From CAZJWC01 sp964550125 (lineage in GTDB: Bacteria; Bacillota; Clostridia; Christensenellales; Borkfalkiaceae): 50,896 bases of DNA. This document shows, piece after piece, positions 33,700 to 42,837 of this stretch. The position numbers and the translations under genes are program-made. The stretch is taken from assembly GCA_964550125.1 (NCBI GenBank), contig CAZJWC010000008.1:1-50896 (forward strand), given 5' to 3'. The notes under the pieces are model-generated. The model saw only the letters and a program-made list of their open reading frames with translations, was not told the origin of the DNA and did not search any database. The first letter of the stretch is position 1; the number at the start of each line of letters is the position of its first letter.

Positions 33700-34392
33700 A
33701 TGAATTACAGTATTGAGAAAAATAACAAAGTTTACATTATGGGTGAGATTGTTTCGGAAGCAGTGTTTTCGCACGAGGTTTATGGGGAAGGCTTTTATGA
33801 CTTGTATGTTCAAGTTATGCGCCTTTCCGGTCAGGCTGATGTGTTGCCTGTTACGATTTCGGAGAGATTGATTGAAACGGGCGATTTAAAGGTCGGTTCA
33901 ACGATATGTGCGTGGGGACAGTTTAGAAGTTACAATAAACTAGACGGAGAAAAATCGAGATTGATGCTTACCGTGTTTATTAGAGAATTGTGCGAACCCT
34001 CAACAACAAAAAATCCAAATAGCATAATCTTAAACGGTTATATTTGTAAGCCACCTATTTATAGAACCACTCCTTTTAATAGAGAAATTGCAGATTTGCT
34101 GGTTGCTGTAAATAGAGCATATAATAAAAGCGATTATATTCCTTGTATTGCTTGGGGTAGAAATGCAAGGTTTGTAAAAAATCTTCAAGTTGGCGATAAG
34201 ATTGCATTATCGGGTAGAATACAAAGTAGAGAGTATCAAAAAAAGTATAGTGAAGAAGATATTAAAATAATGACGGCTTATGAGGTGTCTATCTCCAAAC
34301 TTGCGTCTTATGACAGTTCGTCATATTTTGATTTAGATAGTGAATTTGAGTTGTACGCTTCGCCTTCGTATAATGAAATGAAATATGAATAA
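33700..34392 (+). CDS. Single-stranded DNA-binding-like protein with two OB folds
   Basis: This 230-aa protein appears to consist of two tandem OB-type domains. The first (about 8-105) has VYIMGEIVSEAVFSHEV and STICAWGQFRSYN. The second (about 108-205) matches SSB more clearly: IILNGYICKPPIYRTTPFN, ADLLVAVNRAYN, YIPCIAWGRNARFVKN, and DKIALSGRIQSREYQKK. The short tail (SPSYNEMKYE) lacks the DDDIPF-type partner-binding tip of replicative SSB. It could be an accessory or sporulation SSB, or serve the adjacent phage module. AAGGAGG sets the ATG. A long terminator follows. Confidence 0.75.
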   Translation: MNYSIEKNNKVYIMGEIVSEAVFSHEVYGEGFYDLYVQVMRLSGQADVLPVTISERLIETGDLKVGSTICAWGQFRSYNKLDGEKSRLMLTVFIRELCEPSTTKNPNSIILNGYICKPPIYRTTPFNREIADLLVAVNRAYNKSDYIPCIAWGRNARFVKNLQVGDKIALSGRIQSREYQKKYSEEDIKIMTAYEVSISKLASYDSSSYFDLDSEFELYASPSYNEMKYE

Positions 34393-34430
34393 AAAAAGAG
34401 AACCTACTAAATAGTAGGTTCTCTTTTTAT
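34393..34430. terminator. Bidirectional terminator, convergent genes
   Basis: AAAAAGAGAACCTACTA (34393-34409) and its exact complement (34412-34428) form a 17-bp stem. A-run and T-run ends serve both strands. The stop codon of the minus-strand gene (34407-34409) lies inside the stem. Confidence 0.9.
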
Positions 34431-36986
34431 AGGTAATTCTATTTTTTTATAGGTTATAATTCCCTTTAGTATGACTATATAACAAATTACTATAAGCACA
34501 CCTGCAAGCACAATCATTGCAAGTATCAAGTTGGTTACCGTTTCCATACCTGACGGTGTAACGTCCTTTCTGTTTATAAACGCATAAAAAATTTTTCCTT
34601 CTTCGTTTGTATATAAGGCTAAAAGCGTTCCGTCCTCTCTTTCCTCGTTATATACAATCAGTTGTTTGCCCTTTTTAACAATTAATTCAGTTCCGTCATC
34701 AGCAAACATCTTTATACTTTTCTTTTGTAAAAATAATATAGAGGCGGAGTAGTCATCACTTTTTAATGCTTGTATAGTAATTAAAAAGTTGGTAGGTATA
34801 TATCCTGTAAAAACTTCCCCGTTATGTGTGTATTGAACATAAGAGTAATTGTAGTCAAGTTCATCTTTAAGATTTATTTCACCCAAAACACTTATCGTAG
34901 TGTTTTTAGATAGGCGTTCAATAGATAAACTTGCTGTTAAGTAAGGATATTTATATAAGTATACAGCATTTGAGGTGAATTTTGTTGTATTAGTGGAAGA
35001 TGAGATTAGATATTCACTTAGTTCAACATCATTACAGTCTACTTTTTTTACAAGGCAAGTTGAATACTCTCTTGTTTTGCTGTTATAAATTGCAACTATG
35101 TTGTATTTGTCAATTTCTCCAAGTTTTACAGCGTTGGTTTGTGTGTCCTGTCTGTAATATTGAGTATAGGGGAAAACTGTTGCATCTTTAAGTTCATTTA
35201 GATTGAATTGAACGCAAGTTGATTTTTCATCAATGGTTACTATACTCACCTCGTCCACACCGATTGAAGTGGGAGAGAAAATTTGCTCGTCTACATTATC
35301 AACTGCAATATTGTTTGTGTTTTGAATATTTAATTTATTGGTTGTCGTTATCATATTGTCAGTTAAAAGGTAAAGAGTTTCTGTTTCAAAGTTTATTGAA
35401 AAGCTTTTAGCAAGTATTCCACTTTCAAATATAAGATTATCAAATGAAATAGTATATTCTTTATCTTCGTTGACAAGTAGTTTATTGTCGTTTGTAAGTG
35501 CGTAGTAGTTGTTTTGATAGTCAATATCAAATGCTAAAAGTGTGTCAACATTAAATGAACACTCTGTGCTTGTGGGCTGTACATCGCTTAAAAATTCGTC
35601 CTCAGTGTACTTTTTAACTTGGTAGCAAATTGTTCCACCACTATTTCCCTTAAAAGCAATGTAAACGTTTCCATCAATATCACTGCTTATAAGTTCAGGT
35701 GTAAGACCTGTAAGCGATTTAGATTTTGAAGTTTGCTCGTTGGTTTTTGTGTCGTATTTATAGAAGTAACTATTTCTATCAACAACATAGTAGTTTCCAA
35801 AAACATAAGTTACGCCTACTACCTTGTTTTCTGTACTGGGGGCAACTTCCTTCCATTTCCCTGTACTAAAAGTGTATAGATAAAAGTGAGTTGTTTCACC
35901 TTGCAATGAAAGAACATACATATCTTTTTCACCTGCACAAACATACGTTGGTGCAAATTCAACACTTTGTAAAACGCACGGAATTACCGAATATGTTTGA
36001 GTTTTGCTATTGTAAATTGAAATTCGTTTATTGTTATAGTCTGCAGTATAGATGCAGTCTTTATAAAAGTCAATGTGCTTTGCGTTATCAAGTCGATTTA
36101 TGCTACTACTTGCCGAACAGATTTCATAGTCAGTCATTTGTTCGTCTGTTATTGAGTATTTTTTTACTGATTTTCCTTCAATTAAGTATAAATATGAGTT
36201 GAAATGTTTTACTGAAGTAAAATTACCTTTAACTAAACTTGCCTTGCAGTTTTCAGTTTTGTTGTATCTGTGTAAATTTTTTGTATCGTCTGTGCTTTTT
36301 GTGTAACAGAGGTATTCACTTCCGTTATAACTGTAGGCTACTAGTTCACTAATATTGCCCGTTGTACTTAAAATTTCACTTTCCTCTCCTGCTAGATAAA
36401 TTTTGTTATTAACTGAATAGAATACATTTTCATTTACATTTGAGATTGATGACATCTCACAACTGTCCCAGCCACTTGATGGTGTAAGAGTGATTTTGTT
36501 GCTAGTTTCTTGCGTGCTTTCAATATAATGTATCGTTAGAGTTTTTGAGGAAATAGTGGTAAAGTATATTTTTCCGTTCACATAAGTAAAGTCTTGGCAA
36601 CTTCCTATGTTGTCGGGAGTGTCAAATGAATCAATTCTTAATGCGAACAGGTCGGAAGATATGTCTAAAAAGAATATGCAACTATACTCCCCTCTTTTTC
36701 CAAACTCCACTTTATTTATTTTTTTTGTATGAGTGTAAGTTTGATATACGCTTCCGTCATAATAAAAAATTTTATCATTGTCAGCAATAGCAAAAGTATT
36801 GTCAGCAACCGTAATGTCAGTTGGGTTTGATAGGTTAAGATATTGTTCGTAAGAGTTTGGCAATAAGAGGTTTAAATCTTCTTTATAGATTGTATCGCTC
36901 TCACTAGCGTGTGCCACGGTTAAGCCAAACATAGTACAGCATATTATCGTTGTAAGTGTTAAAAAAGTTAGTAATGCTTTTTTCAT
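34407..36986 (-). CDS. Large secreted membrane-anchored protein: propeller-like repeats plus SH3-like pair
   Basis: I do not recognise a named family. I start at the ATG at 36984-36986 because the signal peptide begins there (MKKALLTFLTL... to HASES); an upstream ATG at 37046 would put 20 polar residues in front. That gives 859 aa. Residues about 50-640 consist of many short beta segments with recurring aromatic/Thr patterns (KIFYYDGSVYQ, YFYKYDTKTNEQ, RISIYNSKTQTYS), suggesting one or more beta-propellers. Two SH3-like domains follow (YLYKYPYLTASLSIE... YVQYTHNG...GYIP; then SIKMFADDGTELIVKKG). A single TM helix (TNLILAMIVLAGVLIVICYI) sits before a basic tail. It is probably a surface protein. 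The same SH3-SH3-TM ending occurs in the gene at 37858-38640. Confidence 0.7.
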   Translation of the reverse strand: MKKALLTFLTLTTIICCTMFGLTVAHASESDTIYKEDLNLLLPNSYEQYLNLSNPTDITVADNTFAIADNDKIFYYDGSVYQTYTHTKKINKVEFGKRGEYSCIFFLDISSDLFALRIDSFDTPDNIGSCQDFTYVNGKIYFTTISSKTLTIHYIESTQETSNKITLTPSSGWDSCEMSSISNVNENVFYSVNNKIYLAGEESEILSTTGNISELVAYSYNGSEYLCYTKSTDDTKNLHRYNKTENCKASLVKGNFTSVKHFNSYLYLIEGKSVKKYSITDEQMTDYEICSASSSINRLDNAKHIDFYKDCIYTADYNNKRISIYNSKTQTYSVIPCVLQSVEFAPTYVCAGEKDMYVLSLQGETTHFYLYTFSTGKWKEVAPSTENKVVGVTYVFGNYYVVDRNSYFYKYDTKTNEQTSKSKSLTGLTPELISSDIDGNVYIAFKGNSGGTICYQVKKYTEDEFLSDVQPTSTECSFNVDTLLAFDIDYQNNYYALTNDNKLLVNEDKEYTISFDNLIFESGILAKSFSINFETETLYLLTDNMITTTNKLNIQNTNNIAVDNVDEQIFSPTSIGVDEVSIVTIDEKSTCVQFNLNELKDATVFPYTQYYRQDTQTNAVKLGEIDKYNIVAIYNSKTREYSTCLVKKVDCNDVELSEYLISSSTNTTKFTSNAVYLYKYPYLTASLSIERLSKNTTISVLGEINLKDELDYNYSYVQYTHNGEVFTGYIPTNFLITIQALKSDDYSASILFLQKKSIKMFADDGTELIVKKGKQLIVYNEEREDGTLLALYTNEEGKIFYAFINRKDVTPSGMETVTNLILAMIVLAGVLIVICYIVILKGIITYKKIELPIKREPTI

Positions 36987-37258
36987 TTTAGTTTTCTCAT
37001 CATTTTTATTTGGTTTTTGAAACAACCATTGATTAAAGTATATCACAACAATTCGGTTTTGTCGATATTTAAAATAAAAAAGTACACCCTTTAATTATAA
37101 AACAATTCAAAATTATAATATTATTGTACAAAAAAAACAATATTTTGTAAAAAAATGTCAGTTAATAAAACTTTTTATTAAAATATATGAGATAATGAGG
37201 TTACGCCGTAAGGAAAAGGAAAAATCCAAGGCTAAATATGGTTTCGCAGGAGAATGAA

Positions 37259-37861
37259 ATGGATTATTTAAAGGTATTATTGTATGTTTATCCAAGAATT
37301 GATTATGTCAATAGGGATATTGAAGATTTAATTACGTCAAAGGCAGTGGCTTCATTTAATTATAATGGAAAGACAGAGCGTCAAATACAGCAAGTTATTC
37401 AGCTTGTTACTATTAAAAATAATTTTCTTATTTTAAAAGATGATATGGGTAAAATTATAGAGGTTTTGTCTATGGAGGAGAAGTATCTTTTGGAGTATAA
37501 ATATTTTAGGAGAAATAGAGTTTTAAAGGGAGAATTTAAAAATTTTAAACTTGATTACTGTGAGAGGACTTATTTTCGTAAACAGACCAAGTTACTCACA
37601 AAACTTTTTCAAATTTTCAACAGGGAGGGACTTACTTATGACTGGTTTATAAAAACTTTTTCAAAGGTGGCTTTTATGATGAACTATTTAAGAAAAGTGC
37701 AAGATTGTGAAAGAAAAACTTTTTGTGAAAAGAGAAAGAAAAATATTCTTGCGTGTGATGAAAAATTAAAGAGGATTGAAAGGGCAGAGAAATTGATAGT
37801 TTCTCCTCGATTAAAAAGTGCAAAAATAGTAAAGAGAAATATACACTCTATAATCAGTTAA
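37259..37861 (+). CDS. Phage-type late transcription regulator (ArpU/DUF1492-like)
   Basis: This 200-aa protein has a sigma region 4-like core, LSMEEKYLLEYKYFRRNRVLK...YCERTYFRKQ. This resembles the small activators (ArpU/RinA/DUF1492 type) found directly before terminase genes in phages of Firmicutes. The remainder is basic and helical. I start at ATG 37259, which has AGGAG six bases upstream; an earlier ATG at 37238 is possible. It is probably the switch for the head genes downstream. Its TAA stop overlaps the stop of the convergent minus-strand gene by three bases, a very compact join. Confidence 0.7.
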   Translation: MDYLKVLLYVYPRIDYVNRDIEDLITSKAVASFNYNGKTERQIQQVIQLVTIKNNFLILKDDMGKIIEVLSMEEKYLLEYKYFRRNRVLKGEFKNFKLDYCERTYFRKQTKLLTKLFQIFNREGLTYDWFIKTFSKVAFMMNYLRKVQDCERKTFCEKRKKNILACDEKLKRIERAEKLIVSPRLKSAKIVKRNIHSIIS

Positions 37862-38640
37862 TAAAATCTATCTCTTTCATCAATAGTGTAGTAGTCGGGT
37901 TGACTGTTTTGTGTATTTTTCCTTGCAAGTACGAATATCACAACTAAAATTAAAAAGGCTACCCCACAAAGCAATATAATTTTAATAAGGTTGTTGCGGG
38001 GTAAGTTGATATCTTCCTTATTTACTATTTGTTCAATTTTATTATTTCTTTCAGCATATTCGCTGTTTGACTGAAAATTGATTGTGTTATTTTTTAAGAT
38101 GTAGCCGAAGGTATTATCACGCAAGATATAACAATAGGTTTTAGTTCCTGAAAGATAGTCTCCGTAATAAATCGCATTTAAGGTGATAGACTGTAAACTT
38201 TCTTTATCGGGCAAGGTTGAGTCGTTAATATTTCCGTAGTAGTATTCAATGGGAAAGGTATAAAACAAGTATGGCTGTTGAGGTTGGTAGTCAACAAATG
38301 TTAACTCACTTGTCTTGCAGTAGCCGTAAATTGATTTATAGCAGTTTACGTCCTCAAGATATTGCACATAGGTAAAGTTTATTCCGTTTGCAATGATTTT
38401 TACATAGTAAGTTTTGGGAAGAATAAAAATTCCCATATCTTCATCTTCATCACTGTATAAATACACATTGTCTTGATTGATGCAAGCGTATCTATCCGTT
38501 GGATTTTTAACAGTGTTTTCAACTTCTACTTGAGTGTCTTCTTTGTTTGTTACGTTCAAGAAGATGTCATCATAAAAGTATATAATAATGAAAACTAATA
38601 AACTTATAGCGAAGGTAATAAATGCAATAATCTTTTTCAT
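37858..38640 (-). CDS. Small membrane protein with tandem SH3-like domains
   Basis: This unrecognised 260-aa protein has an N-terminal hydrophobic helix (about 3-25), an external part with two SH3-like segments and a C-terminal TM helix (LIKIILLCGVAFLILVVIFVL) before a polar tail. The first segment is VYLYSDEDEDMGIFILPKTYYVKIIANG...YVQYLED...GYCKTSEL; the second is YLFYTFPIEYYYGN...IYYGDYLSG. Its two SH3-like units plus C-terminal TM match the end of the 859-aa protein at 34407-36986, so the two are probably paralogous at that end. It lies between the late regulator and the terminase but on the opposite strand, like a phage 'moron' or an inserted host gene. Confidence 0.7.
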   Translation of the reverse strand: MKKIIAFITFAISLLVFIIIYFYDDIFLNVTNKEDTQVEVENTVKNPTDRYACINQDNVYLYSDEDEDMGIFILPKTYYVKIIANGINFTYVQYLEDVNCYKSIYGYCKTSELTFVDYQPQQPYLFYTFPIEYYYGNINDSTLPDKESLQSITLNAIYYGDYLSGTKTYCYILRDNTFGYILKNNTINFQSNSEYAERNNKIEQIVNKEDINLPRNNLIKIILLCGVAFLILVVIFVLARKNTQNSQPDYYTIDERDRFY

Positions 38641-38735
38641 AGTTGCCTCCTTATAAGTTTTAAAAATAGTTTAAAGGTTAATAGGTTATAAAATATAAAC
38701 TTTTTTGTCGAATTTAAAAATGTTTTGTAGAAAAT

Positions 38736-40166
38736 ATGAACGAACAGGAAATTATTAAAAATTTGCTCCTCATAGAAAGAGAGGAAAAAAAGAGAAAAGA
38801 TTGTGATAAATTAAATAACTATAACAAGAAAAAGGTTCATAAAAAGCAACTTGCTTTTCATAGGTGTAAAAAGAGAAATAGATGGGTTTTTGGTGGAAAT
38901 AGAAGTGGCAAAACGGAGTGTGGTGCAGTTGAGTGTGTATATATGGCAAGAGGGAATCACCCATATAGAACAAACAGGAAGGACACTTTTGGGTGGGTGG
39001 TTTCTCTTTCTACACAAGTGCAGAGAGATGTTGCCCAAAAAAAGATATTATCTTACTTAAATCCAAAACTAATAGTTGACATAACTATGATTTCAGGTAG
39101 AAGGGACAGTGCTGAAAGTGGTGTTATCGACCAGATAAAAGTAAAAAATGTTTTTGGTGGAGTTTCAACAATCGGTTTTAAAAGTTGCGACCAAGGACGA
39201 GAAAAGTTTCAAGGCTCATCTCTTGATTATGTTTGGTTTGATGAAGAACCTCCTGAAGATATTTATAACGAGTGCAAAATGAGGGTTATAGATAAAAAGG
39301 GGGACATTTTTGGAACTATGACACCACTGAAGGGATTAACTTTTATTTATAAAAAGATTTACCTAAACGAAAATAACGATAAAAACATTTGGTACGAATT
39401 TATTGAGTGGAAGGACAATCCATACCTAGATAAACGAGAGATAAAACTGCTTGAAAACAGTATGGATAAAAATGAACTTGAGAGTAGAAAGTTTGGACAT
39501 TTTTGTCAAAATGAAGGACTGGTTTATACAGAATTTGACGAATTTGCAACTGTGATTGAACCTTTTGAAATTCCTAAAGAGTGGCAAGATAATATTTCTA
39601 TTGACCCCGGACTTAACAATCCTTTATCTGCTCACTGGTATGCAGTTGATTATGACGGAAATATTTATGTCATATACGAGTGGTTTGTTGCAGGAAAAGA
39701 TGTAAACTATCACGCAGAAGGTATAAAAAATATTTGTAATTTACTTGACTGGAAAAAGGACTATTCTGGTAGAATTTCAGCCCTAATTGATTCGGCAGCA
39801 AACCAAAAAACTTTGGCGTATTCAAAGAGTGTGGCTGAACTTTTTTATGAGTGTGGAATAAATGTAAATACCAAGGTTGATAAAGACTTGTTTGCTGGAA
39901 TTTCCCGTGTGAAAAGTTATCTTAATAGAAAAAACAATCACCCTAATCTTTATATCTTTAATTGTTGCACTAATTTAATTAGAGAAATTAAAGGTTACTT
40001 TTGGGGAACAGGGGACAATCCTATTAAAAAAGACGACCATGCGTTAGATGAGTTGAGATACTACCTTATGTCAAAACCTAAACACGAACTAAAAGTTGAA
40101 AAAACGGATATTCAAAAAGATATGGAAAAACTTTCAAGACAAATAAAAAGAGCAAGGAGATTTTAG
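38736..40166 (+). CDS. Phage terminase large subunit
   Basis: This is the DNA-packaging motor and headful nuclease. In the 476-aa protein the ATPase has FGGNRSGKTE (Walker A, K59) and DYVWFDEEPPED (Walker B, D169-E171), then GTMTPLKGL as the coupling motif. The RNase H-like nuclease has ISIDPGLNNP (D290), ALIDSAANQ (D352) and KKDDHALDELRYYL (D433/D434). All catalytic residues appear intact. It belongs to the terminase_6-type group found with P22-like short-tailed phages. The ribosome site before the ATG is weak. The nuclease C-domain is followed directly by the small gene at 40168. Confidence 0.92.
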   Translation: MNEQEIIKNLLLIEREEKKRKDCDKLNNYNKKKVHKKQLAFHRCKKRNRWVFGGNRSGKTECGAVECVYMARGNHPYRTNRKDTFGWVVSLSTQVQRDVAQKKILSYLNPKLIVDITMISGRRDSAESGVIDQIKVKNVFGGVSTIGFKSCDQGREKFQGSSLDYVWFDEEPPEDIYNECKMRVIDKKGDIFGTMTPLKGLTFIYKKIYLNENNDKNIWYEFIEWKDNPYLDKREIKLLENSMDKNELESRKFGHFCQNEGLVYTEFDEFATVIEPFEIPKEWQDNISIDPGLNNPLSAHWYAVDYDGNIYVIYEWFVAGKDVNYHAEGIKNICNLLDWKKDYSGRISALIDSAANQKTLAYSKSVAELFYECGINVNTKVDKDLFAGISRVKSYLNRKNNHPNLYIFNCCTNLIREIKGYFWGTGDNPIKKDDHALDELRYYLMSKPKHELKVEKTDIQKDMEKLSRQIKRARRF

Positions 40167-40167
40167 G

Positions 40168-40452
40168 TTGCGTGATGAAAAGATAATAAATGTGCTTTTT
40201 AAAAAGGCAGTTGGTTACGACAGCGATGAGGTTGTTGAAGAATATGGCTATGCTGATGGTGAAGAAGTGCTTTTAAAAAAGAAAGTAACACGAAAAAATG
40301 TTCCCCCTGACATACAGGCAATCAAAATGTTGCAAGAGGGAAAGGAAGATGTTTTATCTTTACTTACTGATGACGAACTTAAAAAGGAGAAGGAAAAATT
40401 TTTAAATATGTTAAAAGAAGTAAAGGAGTCAAATGAACGAGGTAAAAAATAA
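40168..40452 (+). CDS. Small phage packaging-associated protein
   Basis: This 94-aa protein starts with TTG at 40168, seven bases after AGGAG, two bases after the terminase stop. It has an acidic N-half (YDSDEVVEEYGYADGEEV), KKKVTRKNVPPDIQAIKML in the middle, and a charged helical tail. The VPPDI.A.K pattern is common in small proteins next to terminases, where some are small terminase subunits; that assignment is an inference. Its end overlaps the portal gene by 20 bases, suggesting coupled translation. Confidence 0.7.
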   Translation: MRDEKIINVLFKKAVGYDSDEVVEEYGYADGEEVLLKKKVTRKNVPPDIQAIKMLQEGKEDVLSLLTDDELKKEKEKFLNMLKEVKESNERGKK

Positions 40453-42280
40453 GCAAGATAAAAAGTTTATTGAGGAAATCGTAAACGAAGTAAAACAGGA
40501 TTTTTTTAACCGTCAGGAAGAAAGGAAACATTTGGAGAGATGTTGGGAAATAGATATGAATTTTCTTTCTGGAAATCAATATTGCGATATTAACTACTTA
40601 GGCGATATACAAGAGGAGGACAGTAGATTTTTTTGGCAGTCAAAAAGAGTTTTTAACCATATCGCACCAACTATAGATTCTCGTCTGGCTAAACTAATTA
40701 AGCAAATTCCTAATCTATGCGTATTGCCTGCTAGTGATGAAGAAAACGATATTAAAACGGCAAAATTATCAACGAGTATTATTGAAAATGAAATTGAAAG
40801 TACAAATCTAAAAAAGGTTGTATGGCAGGCAACAATGTGGTGTGAAACTTGTGGCTCTGCTTTTTATAAAATAATATGGGACAACGAATTGGGTAAAAAA
40901 GTTGGTAGTGCAGATGGCGAAGAAATTTATGAAGGGGACGTAAAAGTAGTAGCAATATCTCCTTTTGAAATTTTTCCTGATTCTCTTTCAGTTGAGAATA
41001 TTGAGGAAGCTAACTCTATTATTCACGCAAAAGCCATTTCAGTTGATGAAATTCAAAAAAAATATAATGTTTCAATAGAAGGGCGTGATATTGACGAATT
41101 TTCTTTATCACCATATTCTCCTACAGCACACTACAAACAAGGAGTTGCTCAACCTACTAGGTCTATCAAACATAACCACGAACTTGTTATAGAGAGGTAT
41201 GAAAAACCCACTAAACTTTACCCTAATGGCAGACTGATAATTGTTGCAGGAGATAAATTGTTGTATTACGGTGAGTTACCCTATATCAATTCAGTTGAAC
41301 ATAGAAGGACTTATCCTTTTGTAAAACAAAATTGTATTGATATGGCAGGAAGTTTTTTTGGAGTGTCAATAGTTGAAAGGATGATTCCTATACAACGGGC
41401 TTATAATGCTGTAAAAAATAGAAAACATGAGTTTTTAAACAGGCTTTCAATGGGTGTTGTAACAGTTGAGGACGGCTCGTTAGATGTGGACGATTTGGTG
41501 GAGGAAGGGCTTTCTCCTGGAAAGGTGTTGGTGTATAGACAGGGGGCGACTCCTCCTCAAATGCTTAATGAGGGAAGCATTCCTAGTGATTTTTTAGCCG
41601 AAGAAGAAAGGTTGACAAACGAGTTTATTTTGATTAGTGGTACCAGCGAACTGTCAAGAAGTTCGTTTACACCGTCAAATGTAACAAGTGGAACGGGATT
41701 ACAACTTTTGCTTGAACAGGATGAAGAAAGGCTAAATGTTACTTGCGAAAATATGAAAAATGCCGTCAAAGAGGTAGGAAAACAAATTTTACGATTGGTG
41801 AAGCAATTTGTGAATAATCCTCGCATTTTAAAAATAGCAGGTAAAAATAGTATTGTTGAAACTTTTTACTATAAAGGTAGTGATATGGGTAATGAAGATG
41901 TGAGGGTAGAAATAGATAATACTAATGACGATATTGCAACTAAAAGAAGTATGCTTTACGATATGTATAAATCAGGGTTGTTAAATGATGAAAATGGAAA
42001 TATTTCTAGCAAGGTTAGGTCAAAAATTCTTGAGGAACTAGGTTTAGATTTTATTGATAATACTTCCCTTACAACTATGCACATTGAAAAGGCAGATAGA
42101 GAGAATTTGCTTCTTGAAGATGGAGAGGTAGAGGTTAGCATTATTGATGACCACAATTTACATATTGAACAGCATACAAAATATTTACTTTCAGTTGAGT
42201 GGGAGAATAAGGCAAAAATGGACGTTCATTTTATTGAACATATTAAAAAACATAAAAATTTATTAAAAGTGAGTGATTAG
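40433..42280 (+). CDS. Phage portal protein (P22-like)
   Basis: This is a 615-aa subunit of the dodecameric ring through which DNA enters and leaves the capsid. The N-terminal part (NRQEERKHLERCWEIDMNFL, SGNQYC) and the central VFNHIAPTIDSRLAKL plus AISPFEIFPDSLS fit the P22-type portal family rather than the HK97 type. YKGSDMGNEDVRVEI and an alpha-helical C-terminal region follow. AAGGAGT precedes the ATG inside the previous gene. No frameshift is seen. Confidence 0.88.
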   Translation: MNEVKNKQDKKFIEEIVNEVKQDFFNRQEERKHLERCWEIDMNFLSGNQYCDINYLGDIQEEDSRFFWQSKRVFNHIAPTIDSRLAKLIKQIPNLCVLPASDEENDIKTAKLSTSIIENEIESTNLKKVVWQATMWCETCGSAFYKIIWDNELGKKVGSADGEEIYEGDVKVVAISPFEIFPDSLSVENIEEANSIIHAKAISVDEIQKKYNVSIEGRDIDEFSLSPYSPTAHYKQGVAQPTRSIKHNHELVIERYEKPTKLYPNGRLIIVAGDKLLYYGELPYINSVEHRRTYPFVKQNCIDMAGSFFGVSIVERMIPIQRAYNAVKNRKHEFLNRLSMGVVTVEDGSLDVDDLVEEGLSPGKVLVYRQGATPPQMLNEGSIPSDFLAEEERLTNEFILISGTSELSRSSFTPSNVTSGTGLQLLLEQDEERLNVTCENMKNAVKEVGKQILRLVKQFVNNPRILKIAGKNSIVETFYYKGSDMGNEDVRVEIDNTNDDIATKRSMLYDMYKSGLLNDENGNISSKVRSKILEELGLDFIDNTSLTTMHIEKADRENLLLEDGEVEVSIIDDHNLHIEQHTKYLLSVEWENKAKMDVHFIEHIKKHKNLLKVSD

Positions 42281-42284
42281 AAAT

Positions 42285-42824
42285 ATGGGTGAATTTGAAA
42301 AGAAGGATAACGATAATATTGAGCAAAATGTGGTTGAGGACCAAAACGATAGCAAGTTAGTGCTGGGAAAATTTAAAAATGCAAACGCCCTTCTTGATGC
42401 GTATAATTCTTTAGAGGCTGAATTTACCCGACGCAGTCAAAAACTTAAAGAGTTAGAGGGATTAGTGGGAAATAAAGAGAATAGCAATTTTCAAAGTATC
42501 GTTGAAAAGATACCTCAATTAAAGGAGTATCAAAAGGACGGTACTGTTGAAGGGTGCATTTCTTCTCTTGTGGAGGAAATTAACTCCCTTCAAAAAATTG
42601 CTGAAAAAAGTTCAAACGAAGAGGACACTGAAGTGTATGAAAAGGCAACTAAAAGGAGTGGGGTTAAAGATAGAATAATAAGTGATTATCTTTTATCGCT
42701 TAACTCTATGAAAACCGTACCCTTGCTTGATTCAAACGGAAGTGCAATCTATCTTCCTGAGAATAAGCCAAGGACAATAAATGAAGCAGGTCTTATGGCT
42801 GAAAAATTATTTAAAAGAGAATAA
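42285..42824 (+). CDS. Phage scaffold/capsid assembly protein
   Basis: This 179-aa, acidic, mostly helical protein lies between portal and capsid genes, the usual place of scaffold. The LGKFKNANALLDAYNSLEAEF segment followed by TRRSQKLKELEGLV is typical of such proteins in phages of Firmicutes. I use ATG 42285, with GAGTGAT just upstream; a GTG at 42273 inside the portal end is the alternative. It would direct procapsid assembly and then leave or be degraded; no protease gene is seen. Confidence 0.8.
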   Translation: MGEFEKKDNDNIEQNVVEDQNDSKLVLGKFKNANALLDAYNSLEAEFTRRSQKLKELEGLVGNKENSNFQSIVEKIPQLKEYQKDGTVEGCISSLVEEINSLQKIAEKSSNEEDTEVYEKATKRSGVKDRIISDYLLSLNSMKTVPLLDSNGSAIYLPENKPRTINEAGLMAEKLFKRE

Positions 42825-42837
42825 GGGAGAATAAAAT

